The translations under genes were made by a program, and so were the position numbers. From assembly GCF_041021955.1 (NCBI RefSeq), contig NZ_CP158375.1, positions 1,674,001 to 1,738,000 on the forward strand: a stretch of DNA of 64,000 nt. Reading direction: 5' to 3'. Position 1 is the first letter of the stretch, and each line of letters opens with the position of its first letter. Below are positions 43,199-52,693 of this stretch, one piece after another. The stretch is from Caulobacter sp. 73W (GTDB taxonomy: Bacteria; Pseudomonadota; Alphaproteobacteria; Caulobacterales; Caulobacteraceae). Below the pieces are notes generated by a model that did not search any database, was not told where the DNA came from, and was given only the letters and a program-made list of their open reading frames with translations.

Positions 43199-44455
43199 AT
43201 GAACGCCATGATCCCCTCGTCCGAAATCAGCTCCCTGGCGTCGCCGCTGACCATCACTGGCGCCAAGGTGATCGTCACATGCCCGGGCCGCAACTTCGTG
43301 ACCCTCAAGATCGAAACGTCGAACGGCGTCTACGGTCTGGGCGACGGGACGCTGAACGGACGAGAGCTGGCCGTGGTCAGCTATCTGGAAGATCACGTGA
43401 TCCCCTGCCTGATCGGGCGGGACGCCCATCAGATCGAGGACATCTGGCAGTACCTCTATCGCGGCGCCTACTGGCGTGGCGGCCCGGTGACCATGACCGC
43501 GATCGCGGCCGTCGATACTGCTCTTTGGGACATCAAGGGCAAGGCCGCCGGCCTGCCCGTCTATCAGCTCCTGGGGGGCGCGTGCCGCACCGGCGTGACC
43601 GTCTACGGGCACGCCAATGGCGAGACCATCGACGAGACCATCGCCGAGGCGGTGAAGTACAAGGCCCTGGGCTATAAGGCGATCCGCCTGCAGACCGGCG
43701 TGCCTGGCCTGGCCAGCACCTATGGCGTCTCCAGGGACAAGATGTTCTACGAGCCGGCCGACGCGGACATGCCGACCGAGAACATCTGGTCGACCCCCCA
43801 ATACATGGCCCACACCCCAAGGCTCTTCGAAAGGGCGCGTGAGGTCCTGGGCTGGGACGTGCATCTTCTGCATGACGTGCACCATCGCCTCACCCCCATA
43901 GAGGCCGGCCGCCTGGGCAAGGATCTGGAGCCTTATCGTCTCTTCTGGCTGGAGGACGCGGTCCCGGCTGAAAACCAGGCCAGCTTCCGCCTGATCCGCC
44001 AGCACACCACCACACCGCTGGCGGTGGGCGAGATCTTCTCCTCGATCTGGAGCTGCAAGCAGCTGATCGAAGAACAGCTCATCGACTACGTGCGCGCCAC
44101 GGTCGTCCATGCCGGGGGGATCAGCCACCTGCGCAAGGTCGCCAGTTTCGCGGCCATGCACAATGTGAAGACCGGCTGCCATGGCGCCACCGACCTGTCG
44201 CCGGTCTGCATGGCGGCGGCCCTGCACTTCGACCTCTCGATCCCCAACTTCGGCCTGCAGGAATACATGCGCCACACCGAAGAGACGGACGCGGTCTTCC
44301 CCCACGCCTACAGCTTCCAGGACGGCATGCTGCACCCTGGCGACAAGCCCGGCCTGGGCGTCGACATCGACGAAGTTTTGGCGGGCAAGCATCCCTACCG
44401 ACGCGCCTACCTGCCCGTGAACCGTCTTCGCGACGGCACGATGTTCGACTGGTGA
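43199..44455 (+). CDS. manD: D-mannonate dehydratase, enolase superfamily ManD type
   Basis: A 418-residue cytosolic enzyme that dehydrates D-mannonate to 2-keto-3-deoxy-gluconate, the late step of glucuronate breakdown. It shows the family hallmark [15 protein letters not shown] at the start of the N-terminal domain. The [20 protein letters not shown] segment and a barrel with metal/catalytic segments ([23 protein letters not shown]) follow. It is 10-15 residues longer at the N-terminus than usual; Met4 may be the real start. uxaC and uxuB, the two earlier steps, are not in the window. Confidence 0.9.
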   Translation: MNAMIPSSEISSLASPLTITGAKVIVTCPGRNFVTLKIETSNGVYGLGDGTLNGRELAVVSYLEDHVIPCLIGRDAHQIEDIWQYLYRGAYWRGGPVTMTAIAAVDTALWDIKGKAAGLPVYQLLGGACRTGVTVYGHANGETIDETIAEAVKYKALGYKAIRLQTGVPGLASTYGVSRDKMFYEPADADMPTENIWSTPQYMAHTPRLFERAREVLGWDVHLLHDVHHRLTPIEAGRLGKDLEPYRLFWLEDAVPAENQASFRLIRQHTTTPLAVGEIFSSIWSCKQLIEEQLIDYVRATVVHAGGISHLRKVASFAAMHNVKTGCHGATDLSPVCMAAALHFDLSIPNFGLQEYMRHTEETDAVFPHAYSFQDGMLHPGDKPGLGVDIDEVLAGKHPYRRAYLPVNRLRDGTMFDW

Positions 44456-44527
44456 CCTGACGGGCCTCACGGTCCGCCTGAATTGGAACAACCCAGCCTT
44501 TCACGAGGTTGGCCCGCACGCAGAAAT

Positions 44528-44542
44528 GCGGACAGGCCAATT
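44528..44542. promoter_or_regulatory. GntR-type operator, site 7a
   Basis: GCGGACAGGCCAATT keeps the right half of the locus motif (AGGCCAATT) and lies between manD and the second TonB receptor, paired with site 7b. Confidence 0.4.
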
Positions 44543-44657
44543 ACTCGACCCTTGGCCTGCGATGTGACCAGAGGTTCCGGCCCTACCGACCTAGGCGACT
44601 GAATACTCTGGTCTTTTTATCACGATCCACGGCGAAATAGCCGCTAAGCGCGGGAAA

Positions 44658-44672
44658 TTTGGTCAGGCCACT
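44658..44672. promoter_or_regulatory. GntR-type operator, site 7b
   Basis: TTTGGTCAGGCCACT is a near-perfect copy of the motif, about 80 nt upstream of the second TonB receptor start. Confidence 0.65.
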
Positions 44673-44753
44673 ATTGCTACCGGTGTCATGATCGATGTAT
44701 TTCAAGATCGAAACGAGACCGGCTTCAGACCGGTCGCACCAGGGGAGTTGAAG

Positions 44754-47624
44754 ATGAGCCGCCATTCGACCGCGCGCCTGCGCGCCATGCTGCTGGCCAC
44801 CGCCGCGATCGTCCTGCCAGGCTCCGCCCTGGCTCAGGAAGCTGCGCCCTCGGCCGCCAATGAGCAGGTTGAGGAGGTGGTGGTCACCGGCATCCGCGCC
44901 ACCCAGCGCAACTCAATCGCCACTAAGCGCAACACCGAAACCGTCGTCGACGCCATCGTCAATGACGAGATCGGCGCCCTGCCCGACAACTCCATCGGCG
45001 ATACGCTCGAGCGGATCACCGGCGTCACGGCCGACCGCTTCAAGGGCAACGCCAACGAGCTTTCGGTGCGGGGCCTGGGCCCGACGCTCAGCTTCTCGAC
45101 CTTCAACGGCCGCGAGGTCTCCACTGCGGGCCCCGACCGCTCTGTGGCCTTCCAGCAGTTTCCTTCCGAACTGGTCAACGGGGTGCTGGTCTACAAGACC
45201 CAGCAGGCCGACATGCCCGAAGGCGGCATCGCCGGGGTGATCAACCTACGCTCCATTCGCCCGCTGGAGGCGCGCCCTCGCCTGCAGGCCGAGATCCGCG
45301 GCGTCTATCTGCCCAAGGATGACGCCATCAATGGCCGCAACGGCCTTGGCAGCCGCATCAACATCTCCGGCACCGACCGCTGGGACACCAGGATCGGCAG
45401 CATCGGCCTGTCCCTTGGCTGGCAGCATCAGGATCAGGCGCAGCCTGAGGACTACTACACCACCAACTCCGCCTTCATTCCGTGCAGCACCGCCGCGCGC
45501 GATCCCGGTCTGATCACCGGCACGGCGGCGCAACAGACGGCCGCCGGCGCGAGCTTCAACTGCGCCTTGCGGCCGACCCTGTCGGCGGCCAACCAGGCCG
45601 GCGTGACGGAGACGCCGATCTATTTTGGCACCACCTCGCGCACCTTCCGCCAGATCAACACGAGCGAAGTGCGCGACGGGGTGATCGGCGCGCTGCAATG
45701 GCGCCCCAGCGACCGGCTCGATTTCGTCCTCGACGGCCAGTACTCCAAGCGCTCCAGCATGGAGAACCGCAACCAATTTTCGATCACCGAGGCGGCCCGT
45801 GGGATCCAGCCCCTGCTGATCGGCGATGGCGAAAACGGCTACAGCAACGGCGCGCTCATGCGCTACGCCGGCAACTCCAATCTGGAGATCCAGCTGGAAG
45901 ACCGCCTGCGCGAGGAGGAGTATGTGGGCGGCGGTCTCGAGGTGATCTGGAAGGGCGATCGCCTGACGCTCACCAGCGACCTGTCCTACTCCACCTCCCA
46001 TCGCACCGAACTGCAAAAGGCGGCCAACATGCGCTCGGGCCGTCGTGTGGCCTACACGCTCGACGGCACCAACGACGTGGTCCCGGACGTGACCTTCGTC
46101 GACTTCGACATCAACAATCCGTCCAACTTCCTGATCGCGACCCCGGCCAGCAACAGCAACTACGCTCGCTACCGCCTGGTGACCGACCGCAAGGACGACA
46201 TCGGCGCCATCCGCATCGACGGCAAGTACGACCTGGGCGAGGGCTTCTTCCACACCTTGAGTGCCGGCGTGCGCTACTCGCACCACAACCGCACCAACGA
46301 CGCCAACAACAACGCCGATCAGCCCATCCCCCTGGCCAGGGACGGCTTGAGCGCCGCTCAGATCGTCGCGCGCGCCAACCAAAGCTGCCGCATCCCGTTC
46401 GCCACGAGCAAGTTCGCCGACAAGTCCTCCACCAACATCCGTTCGTGGGCGCAGTTCGACACCGGCTGCCTGTTCCGCAACTACACGGGCCAGGAAACCT
46501 TGCCGCTCCTGGCCGACAGCCGCGGCCCCGAGGACGTGGACGTCACCGAAAAGATCGGCGCCGTCTATCTGATGGGCCAGTTCCGCTCCGAACTGGGCGC
46601 CATCCCGGTCAGCGGCAATGTCGGCCTGCGTTATGTGACCACCAAGGTTGAATCGACCGGCTTCCGCTCGGCGGTGACGGTGACCCCCGCCACGGCCGGC
46701 TCGATCGCCACGGTCGTCACCGTGCCGGGCACCCTGACCACGGTGGAGGGCAAGGGCGACTACGACTACTGGCTGCCCAGCCTCAATGTGAACTTCGACC
46801 TCAACGACAAGACGCGTCTTCGCTTCGCCGGCTCGCGCGCCATCGCGCGGGTGGGGATCGAGGAGTTCAATGTCGGCATCACGCCCTTCGTGGACGCCAA
46901 CGCCACAAGCGTGGCCGGCGCGCTGGCCAACTCCACCACCGGCAATCCGCAGCTCAAGCCGCTGGAGAGCTGGAATCTCGATGCGTCCCTGGAGTTCTAT
47001 CTGACGCCGGAAAGCGCGCTCTCCTTCGCCACCTACTACAAGTGGATCAAGGGCGCGGCCTTCGATGCGGTGCAGCCTTTCACCACCTCGATCATCGCCA
47101 ACGGCCAACTCGTCGAGTTCAACGCCGTGGCGCCGGCGAACGACACCAAGACGCGCACCCTCTATGGCTTCGAGGCCACCGGCAGCTACGTCTTCACCAT
47201 GCTGCCGCAACCCTTCGACGGCTTGGGCGCCACGGTGGGCTACAACTTCGCCGAGGCCGACTTCGAGTTCCCCGACCCGTCGACCGTGGCCCCCTACGTG
47301 GCGGCGGCCAACCTGCGCGGCCTCTCCAAGCACACTGTCAACGGCTCGGTGTTCTGGGAAGGCGAGAAGCTGCAGCTTCGCGCCTCGTATCGCTACCGTT
47401 CGGACTATTCCAAGCCCAACAGCAGCACCAACCGCTCCGTGCGCGGCTCGGGCATCCTCAACCTATCGGCCAATTACGACCTGACCGACAACATTCAGCT
47501 CAAGCTGCAGGCCCTGAACGTCACCGGCGCCCGCGACATCATGTACAAGGCTGGCGAGGACTCGATCACCGAGGTCAGCGAGAGCGGTCCGCAGTACTTC
47601 TTCGGCGTGCGCTTCCGCTATTAA
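44754..47624 (+). CDS. TonB-dependent receptor of the uronate locus, copy 2
   Basis: A 956-residue outer-membrane receptor: signal peptide (cleavage near ALA-QE), TonB box (VEEVVVTGI), plug (about 45-180, LPDNSIGDTLERITGV) and beta-barrel ending YFFGVRFRY. No STN domain. ATG 44754 follows AGGGGAG; upstream in-frame codons are promoter sequence. Operators 7a/7b precede it. It likely imports oligouronides; the lyase gene 22 nt downstream is its operon partner. Confidence 0.92.
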   Translation: MSRHSTARLRAMLLATAAIVLPGSALAQEAAPSAANEQVEEVVVTGIRATQRNSIATKRNTETVVDAIVNDEIGALPDNSIGDTLERITGVTADRFKGNANELSVRGLGPTLSFSTFNGREVSTAGPDRSVAFQQFPSELVNGVLVYKTQQADMPEGGIAGVINLRSIRPLEARPRLQAEIRGVYLPKDDAINGRNGLGSRINISGTDRWDTRIGSIGLSLGWQHQDQAQPEDYYTTNSAFIPCSTAARDPGLITGTAAQQTAAGASFNCALRPTLSAANQAGVTETPIYFGTTSRTFRQINTSEVRDGVIGALQWRPSDRLDFVLDGQYSKRSSMENRNQFSITEAARGIQPLLIGDGENGYSNGALMRYAGNSNLEIQLEDRLREEEYVGGGLEVIWKGDRLTLTSDLSYSTSHRTELQKAANMRSGRRVAYTLDGTNDVVPDVTFVDFDINNPSNFLIATPASNSNYARYRLVTDRKDDIGAIRIDGKYDLGEGFFHTLSAGVRYSHHNRTNDANNNADQPIPLARDGLSAAQIVARANQSCRIPFATSKFADKSSTNIRSWAQFDTGCLFRNYTGQETLPLLADSRGPEDVDVTEKIGAVYLMGQFRSELGAIPVSGNVGLRYVTTKVESTGFRSAVTVTPATAGSIATVVTVPGTLTTVEGKGDYDYWLPSLNVNFDLNDKTRLRFAGSRAIARVGIEEFNVGITPFVDANATSVAGALANSTTGNPQLKPLESWNLDASLEFYLTPESALSFATYYKWIKGAAFDAVQPFTTSIIANGQLVEFNAVAPANDTKTRTLYGFEATGSYVFTMLPQPFDGLGATVGYNFAEADFEFPDPSTVAPYVAAANLRGLSKHTVNGSVFWEGEKLQLRASYRYRSDYSKPNSSTNRSVRGSGILNLSANYDLTDNIQLKLQALNVTGARDIMYKAGEDSITEVSESGPQYFFGVRFRY

Positions 47625-47646
47625 GCGCATGCTCACCGGAGCGGTC

Positions 47647-48804
47647 ATGGATCGACGCATGTTCCTGGCGGGCGCTGCCCTGGCCGCGTCCACGTCGCGG
47701 GCGGCGGCCTCGCCGCTCGACCTTCGCACGATCGATCATGACCGCATCGTGCGGGCGGCGGACCGCTATCTGGACGCGCCGCCCGTCACGCTTACCGCAT
47801 CTCGCGCGGCCCGCAGCCCAGGGGGGCCGCACGACTACTATTCGGAAGCCGACTACTGGTGGCCCGATCCCACGCGCCCGGGCGGTCCCTATGTGCGCCG
47901 TGACGGCTACTCCAATCCGGCCAAGTTCACCGCCCACCGCGACGCGCTGATCCGTCTGGGCGTCCAGGCGCCGGCCCTGGCCGCCGCCTTCGCGGTGACG
48001 GGCAAGGCGCGCTACGCCGACCACGCAGAGGCCCATCTGCGCGCCTGGTTCGTCGACCCGGCGACCCGAATGAACCCGCACCTGGAGCACGCTCAGGCGA
48101 TCATCGGCGTCAATACCGGCCGGGGCATCGGCGTCATCGACACCTTGCATCTGGTGGAGGTGGCGCGCGCCGTCGCCGTGCTCGCCGACCTGCGGCCCGG
48201 CGCGATCGTCTCCGATGAGGCGCCCGCCTGGTTCGACCGCTATCTGACCTGGATGACCACCTCGTCCAACGGGATCGACGAGCGTGACCAGGTCAACAAC
48301 CACGGCTCATGCTGGGCGCTGCAGTGCGCCCAATTCGCTCGCCTGGCCAGACGACCGGAGCAACTGGAGCTGGCCCGGCGACGGATCAAGGCCCTGATCC
48401 CGGGCCAGATCTCCCCCGACGGCTCGCAGCCCCTGGAGCTCGCGCGCACCAAACCCTTCGGCTACAGCCTGTTCAATCTCGACGTGCTGGCCGCCTGCGC
48501 GCACCTGCTGTCGCGGCCAGGCGACGACCTTTGGCGCTTCAGGGGGGCTGGCGGCGGCTCCATCGCCGACGCGGTGGCCTATATGGCGCCGTTCATCGCG
48601 GACAAATCTCTTTGGCCCAAGGCGCCGGACGTTGAGGCCTGGGAGGGATGGCCCGTGAGGCATCCGTCCCTGCTGTTTGCGGGTCTAGCTCTGAACCGCC
48701 CCGCCTATCTTGATCTTTGGCGGAGCCTGCCGGCCGACCCCGTGGACGACGAGATCATCCGCAACTACCCGATTCGACAGCCCGTACTTTGGATCGCCTC
48801 GTAG
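47647..48804 (+). CDS. Exported alginate-lyase-fold protein (PF05426-like)
   Basis: A 385-residue protein with a twin-arginine-like signal (MDRRMFLAGAALAAS). The alginate_lyase-type toroid is visible in DYYSEADYWWPDP, HAQAIIGVNTGRGIGVIDT and VNNHGSCWALQCAQF. The NNHGSCW segment supplies the Asn/His of the expected lyase site. Chosen ATG 47647 has a GGAG site; an upstream ATG at 47629 lies 5 nt after the receptor stop. It differs enough from the lyase at 33469 to act on different chain lengths; substrate is inferred. Confidence 0.75.
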   Translation: MDRRMFLAGAALAASTSRAAASPLDLRTIDHDRIVRAADRYLDAPPVTLTASRAARSPGGPHDYYSEADYWWPDPTRPGGPYVRRDGYSNPAKFTAHRDALIRLGVQAPALAAAFAVTGKARYADHAEAHLRAWFVDPATRMNPHLEHAQAIIGVNTGRGIGVIDTLHLVEVARAVAVLADLRPGAIVSDEAPAWFDRYLTWMTTSSNGIDERDQVNNHGSCWALQCAQFARLARRPEQLELARRRIKALIPGQISPDGSQPLELARTKPFGYSLFNLDVLAACAHLLSRPGDDLWRFRGAGGGSIADAVAYMAPFIADKSLWPKAPDVEAWEGWPVRHPSLLFAGLALNRPAYLDLWRSLPADPVDDEIIRNYPIRQPVLWIAS

Positions 48805-48964
48805 GACGCCCCGCCCTTGACCTGCGGGTCCAGCCTCACTTGGGCTGCGGGTTGGAACGCGTCGGCTTGCGAACCTAGTCGTTGCGCGACTGACCCGGTC
48901 CGCTAAACCCTCTCGCCGAGCGACGGCGGCCGGTCGATGCGGCGATCTCAGCGGAGCAACGCCC

Positions 48965-49714
48965 ATGTGCAACCTCTATGAGATGATGAAGGTGCGGGCC
49001 GAGGCCGCCGCGATCGTTCGCGCTATGGGCGACCGAAACAATAACCAGCCGCCAATGCCGGAGGTCTATCCCAACTACGCCGCGCCCATCGTCACCCGCG
49101 CCGCGGATGGATCGCGCCAGATGCAAGACGCGGTCTGGGGCATGCCGTCGTCGAAGAAGGCGTTGTTCGACGCGGCTTCCAAGCGAGCCGACAAGCTGCG
49201 GGCCAAGGGCCAGGACGTCGACTTCGCCCAGCTGCTTCGCATGGAGCCGGACAAGGGCGTGACCAACGTACGCAACACCTCAAGCCCGCATTGGAAGCCG
49301 TGGCTTGGCCCCGGGCACCGCTGCCTCGTGCCCTTCACCGCCTTCAGCGAACCGGACCAGGTCGGCCGCACCTTGAGGCCGATCTGGTTTTCGCTCTCGG
49401 AAGAACGGCCCCTGGCCTTCTTCGCCGGCATCTGGAAGCCGGCTCACTCCTGCGTTCGCAAGATCAAAGACGGCGAGGTCACCTGCGACGTCTACGGCTT
49501 CCTGACCACCGAGGCCAACGCCGAGGTCGGCGCCTATCACGACAAGGCCATGCCGGTGATCCTCACCAGCGAGGCCGAGCGCGATCTTTGGCTAAGCGAC
49601 GCGCCCTGGGCTGAGGTCGCTCACCTGCAGCGTCCGTTGCCTGATGGCGCGCTTAAGATCGTCGCTGCGCCCGCCAAGGAAGAGGCGCAGCCTTCACAGG
49701 CGCGCCTCCTGTAA
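48965..49714 (+). CDS. SOS-response-associated peptidase (SRAP, YedK/HMCES-like) abasic-site DNA-protein crosslinker
   Basis: A 249-residue SRAP protein. Cys2 (MCNLYE) is the residue that forms a thiazolidine crosslink with abasic sites in single-stranded DNA after Met removal. Other family residues are TNVRNTSSPHW (Asn/Arg), CLVPFTAFSEPD (Glu) and the catalytic His in AYHDKAMPVIL. It shields abasic sites from error-prone repair. It lies on the same strand and close to the imuA-imuB-dnaE2 genes, a common pairing. Confidence 0.9.
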   Translation: MCNLYEMMKVRAEAAAIVRAMGDRNNNQPPMPEVYPNYAAPIVTRAADGSRQMQDAVWGMPSSKKALFDAASKRADKLRAKGQDVDFAQLLRMEPDKGVTNVRNTSSPHWKPWLGPGHRCLVPFTAFSEPDQVGRTLRPIWFSLSEERPLAFFAGIWKPAHSCVRKIKDGEVTCDVYGFLTTEANAEVGAYHDKAMPVILTSEAERDLWLSDAPWAEVAHLQRPLPDGALKIVAAPAKEEAQPSQARLL

Positions 49715-49755
49715 ACAGACCTTTCAGGCGGCTATCCTTGAGACGCTGCTGGACG

Positions 49756-51405
49756 TCAGACGTCAGCCCAGCGGCTTTGATCACTCAGTTCGAACCGTCC
49801 TTGCACGACAAGCCCCTCCAGGTCGTAGATGCGTTCGATACGGCCATTCAGCTCGTGACGCGCCAGCCGGTCCATCAATCGCGTCCCAAAGCCTTTGCGC
49901 TCAGGAGCCGAAACGCGAGGGCCGCCGGTCTCACGCCAGAGGAAATCCACCCTTCGCTCACCGACCGTTCTCCATTGGACCTCGATACGGCCCTCCAAGG
50001 TCGAAAGAGCGCCGTACTTGATGCTGTTGGTCGTAAGCTCGTGGATGATCATGCACAGCGCCAGCGCCGCCTCCGGCGGAAGGAGGACCGACGGTCCCTC
50101 CAGGTCGATCTGGTTGTCGGGACGAATGGCGCACCGACCGACGACATCATGGATATCGATCCGCGCCCAAGCGCTGATCGTGAGAAGGTCGTGCGCCTGC
50201 CCCAAGGCGGAGAGCCGCTCTTCGAACTTCGCCCGAGCGTCTCCATCGACCTGCCTGAACGTCTGCATGGCCAAGGCCTGAACGGTCGCCAGGGTGTTCT
50301 TCACCCGGTGATTGAGCTCGTTGATCATCAGCTTCTGACGCGCCTCGCGTCGCTCCAGTTCGAACGAAGCGCCAGCCAACGCCGCTTGAACGCGATCAAA
50401 GTTGGCGATCGTGCCGCTACGTGCGTTGACGATCTGCCCGTGGCCCACCGCCTTGGCGTCATTCTCCAAGGCGTCAAGCTCGCGCGAGATGGAACGGGCC
50501 TGCAGGCTGACCACAAGAACGCCCAGGCTTCCGGCCAAGAGGACGACAAGCGTCACACCCAAAACGTTGGTCCAGATCGGCCCTATGAGTGACCGCTTCG
50601 GCACGACCACCAGGGTCGTCCAGCCCGCCACGCGTGACGGAGCGTACGCGACCATGGTCTTCTCGCCCTCCAAGGAGCGACTAGCCACAACGCCTTCGGG
50701 TCCCTTCTTCATGGCGGCGATCATCTCAGCCGTGGCTGAGGCGTTGAGGTAGCGATGGTGATCGCGAGAGCGAGCCAGCACCCGGCGCTGGCCGTCGATG
50801 AGCGTCACCATGGCCCGCGGTGGAAGTTTCTGGCGGGCGGTGACCTGCAGGAATCGCGCAGGATCAATCACCAGCGAGACCACAACGTCGCCCTGAGCAT
50901 ACCGGGCGGGAGCATCGATCCCGACCACATAACGGCCCGAGCGCGGCCCCCAGAAGAGATCTGACACCAAAGGCCGACCCGTCTGAAGCGCCGCCAGGAT
51001 GTTGCGCGGTCGCGGCAGCCCCTGCTCAGGACGTCCGGTCTGCGAGGGCGGGCCGACGAAGGTGTTAAGCACTCGCGCGCCGGTCGCGTCGCTGATGGCC
51101 ACCCAGCGGTCGGGACCCAGAGCAGCGCGATCAATCCTTTGGCGGGCGCGGACCCAGTCTCGCTCGGAGACCGCCTCTGAGTCGGCTAGCGCGTCAGCAA
51201 GCTGCAGGTTGCGAACGAGCTCGGTGTCTACGGCCGCGGCGACGGCCCGGGCGTCAGCCAACAAGGCGCGCTCTTGAGACCTGCGGGCCTCGGCGACATT
51301 CAGCGCGACCAGGGCGGCCATCGAAAGCAGGGCCGGCAAGGCGACGGCCAGGACGAGCATGTTCAGGCGCGCGCGCAGCGAACGTCCCGTCGTTCGTCCA
51401 AGCAT
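49756..51405 (-). CDS. HWE histidine kinase with periplasmic cache-like sensor
   Basis: A 549-residue membrane kinase: transmembrane helix near residues 15-35, a large periplasmic double-cache-like domain (about 40-260) and a second transmembrane helix (WTNVLGVTLVVLLAGSLGVLVVSL). The HWE kinase domain has LNHRVKNTLATVQALAMQTF as phospho-acceptor, MIIHELTTNSIKYGALS as N box and VDFLWRE as the W-x-E motif. ATG 51405 (MLGRTTGRS) gives a compact N-terminus after GGGGGC; upstream ATG 51462 is possible. Signal and partner are unknown. Confidence 0.88.
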   Translation of the reverse strand: MLGRTTGRSLRARLNMLVLAVALPALLSMAALVALNVAEARRSQERALLADARAVAAAVDTELVRNLQLADALADSEAVSERDWVRARQRIDRAALGPDRWVAISDATGARVLNTFVGPPSQTGRPEQGLPRPRNILAALQTGRPLVSDLFWGPRSGRYVVGIDAPARYAQGDVVVSLVIDPARFLQVTARQKLPPRAMVTLIDGQRRVLARSRDHHRYLNASATAEMIAAMKKGPEGVVASRSLEGEKTMVAYAPSRVAGWTTLVVVPKRSLIGPIWTNVLGVTLVVLLAGSLGVLVVSLQARSISRELDALENDAKAVGHGQIVNARSGTIANFDRVQAALAGASFELERREARQKLMINELNHRVKNTLATVQALAMQTFRQVDGDARAKFEERLSALGQAHDLLTISAWARIDIHDVVGRCAIRPDNQIDLEGPSVLLPPEAALALCMIIHELTTNSIKYGALSTLEGRIEVQWRTVGERRVDFLWRETGGPRVSAPERKGFGTRLMDRLARHELNGRIERIYDLEGLVVQGRFELSDQSRWADV

Positions 51406-51706
51406 CTGAAAAGCCCCCAACAACGCCGCTCGAAAACTCAGAGCTTGACCACAAGTTCCCAAGGCTCGGCTGCGTCTGTTCGCATGGTTCTAGCCCGGCG
51501 CCCACGGCCCATCGGGCTTTGAAAGGCCGGCCGCCTAGCGCGCCGGCGCCGCGTATTCGCGGACAGGTCGACGATGTGGGAAGGCGAACTGGCTTCGCAG
51601 TTGTCCGAAGCCTTGGAGGCTCTTCACGCCCGGTCGCGACACTGGCCCGTGCTCGATGGAACTATCTCCCCCGTTTTTGACTTCGCCTCTAAAAAAGGAG
51701 GACGCC
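51406..51706. other. Intergenic stretch without recognised gene
   Basis: About 300 nt between the divergent HWE kinase and DUF3606 genes. It holds short unrelated reading frames only and the AAAAAAGGAGG ribosome site of the downstream gene at its end. I see no further structure. Confidence 0.5.
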
Positions 51707-51895
51707 ATGTCAGACGACAAGACCAAGGTCGGCGAGCCCGACCGCAGCTTCATCGCCATGGGCGAGGATCACGAGGTCCGCTACTGGACCGGCAAGTTCG
51801 GGGTCGACCGCGACGCCTTGCAGCGCGCCGTCGATCAGGTCGGCAACGGCGCCGCCGACGTCGAGCAGTTCTTGCAAGGCCAGCGGGCGGGCTGA
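51707..51895 (+). CDS. DUF3606 small protein
   Basis: A 62-residue acidic protein that matches DUF3606 by pattern (MSDDKTKVGEPDRSFIAMGEDHEVRYWTGKFGV...). A very strong ribosome site (AAAGGAGGA) precedes the ATG. DUF3606 proteins are short, cytosolic and of unknown function; they are often stress-induced. The next small gene starts 4 nt after its stop. Confidence 0.8.
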   Translation: MSDDKTKVGEPDRSFIAMGEDHEVRYWTGKFGVDRDALQRAVDQVGNGAADVEQFLQGQRAG

Positions 51896-51899
51896 TGTC

Positions 51900-52151
51900 A
51901 TGCCGCTGCAGCCCATCAAGATCACTCATCGGGGGCAGACCTGGAACGGACATTGGTCGCTGCACGGCCGGGCGCTGAAGATCGATAGCGCCTACGGCTC
52001 GGTGTCGACCGATCCGCGCCGACGCCGCCCTGAGCTTGTAGCGGCGGAAGCCCTCACCAAGATCGTCGATGAATGGTGCCTGGCCTCGGCTGCACCGTCC
52101 CGAACCTCGTCAATGTCTCGGAGGCGAAATGGGCCGCCCGCAGGGGGATGA
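51900..52151 (+). CDS. Small conserved-looking protein of unknown function
   Basis: An 83-residue reading frame beginning 4 nt after the DUF3606 stop. The first 60 residues (THRGQTWNGHWSLHGRALKI then SAYGSVST...RRRPELVAAEALTKIVDEW) look like a beta-strand-rich start followed by a helix, a pattern I associate with short Caulobacter hypotheticals. The Ser/Arg-rich C-terminus looks less natural. Function unknown. Confidence 0.45.
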   Translation: MPLQPIKITHRGQTWNGHWSLHGRALKIDSAYGSVSTDPRRRRPELVAAEALTKIVDEWCLASAAPSRTSSMSRRRNGPPAGG

Positions 52152-52250
52152 ATTACGGACGGCCCGGGTGCGCTCAATGAACAACGCCCCACAGCAACGC
52201 TTGTTTATGGCCAAGGTTCCACGCGGCGCGCGATAATGCGCGCCCTCTAG

Positions 52251-52571
52251 CTATCCATCAGCGTCCCAGCGCCAAGGCAGGTCGTAAAGGTGCGGGAAGA
52301 CCGCCACGTCGTCCGACTTGCAACCGCCCTCGCCGCGGCAAGATAGGCGCGACGCGATCTGCATGATCGGCGTCTGCAGCTTGAACCGGGCCGCAAGGTC
52401 GGGCGGCGTCCACTCGATGAGGCGATCGCAACTGCGGCAACAGATCGCAAGCGAGAACCCCTTCTTCAGGTAGTCCTCGACGGTGTCGACGCCGATCTGC
52501 TTCAGCTCAAACCGTTGCAGGAGCTTGGCCGGAGGCCTTTTTAGGGTCGATTTCAGATGCAGATGGCTCAT
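52251..52571 (-). CDS. Hypothetical zinc-ribbon-like protein divergent from imuA
   Basis: A 106-residue basic protein with two Cys pairs (CCRSC near residue 44 and CRGEGGC near 78), suggesting a small zinc-binding fold. I do not recognise a family. It starts 78 nt from the imuA LexA box on the opposite strand, so it may also be SOS-controlled. Reading-frame length and composition support a real gene. Confidence 0.55.
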   Translation of the reverse strand: MSHLHLKSTLKRPPAKLLQRFELKQIGVDTVEDYLKKGFSLAICCRSCDRLIEWTPPDLAARFKLQTPIMQIASRLSCRGEGGCKSDDVAVFPHLYDLPWRWDADG

Positions 52572-52648
52572 GGGCTTGGCCCGTCAGTCTCGGTCGCAGA
52601 CGCCTCGACCCGTCCAGAGCCCCTATTGACTCCAAACCGGCCCAAGCG

Positions 52649-52663
52649 GAACAAATGGGGAAC
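52649..52663. promoter_or_regulatory. LexA box upstream of imuA
   Basis: GAAC-AAATGGG-GAAC matches the alphaproteobacterial SOS consensus GAAC-N7-GAAC exactly. It is 31 nt upstream of the chosen imuA ATG and could also act on the divergent gene at 52251-52571. Confidence 0.85.
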
Positions 52664-52693
52664 AAGAGTGTAACCCCTGCCGTTCCGGAGTCC

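Noticed and set aside
45246-47333. Long minus-strand reading frame (695 codons)
   Set aside because: It is antisense to the second TonB receptor and has no recognisable domain.
48855-48874. Two GAAC half-sites before the SRAP gene
   Set aside because: They are 12 nt apart, not 7, so they do not form a LexA box of the alphaproteobacterial type.
52655-52693. Upstream ATG as imuA start
   Set aside because: It lies inside the LexA box and would put the operator within the coding region; the ATG at 52694 has a better ribosome site.
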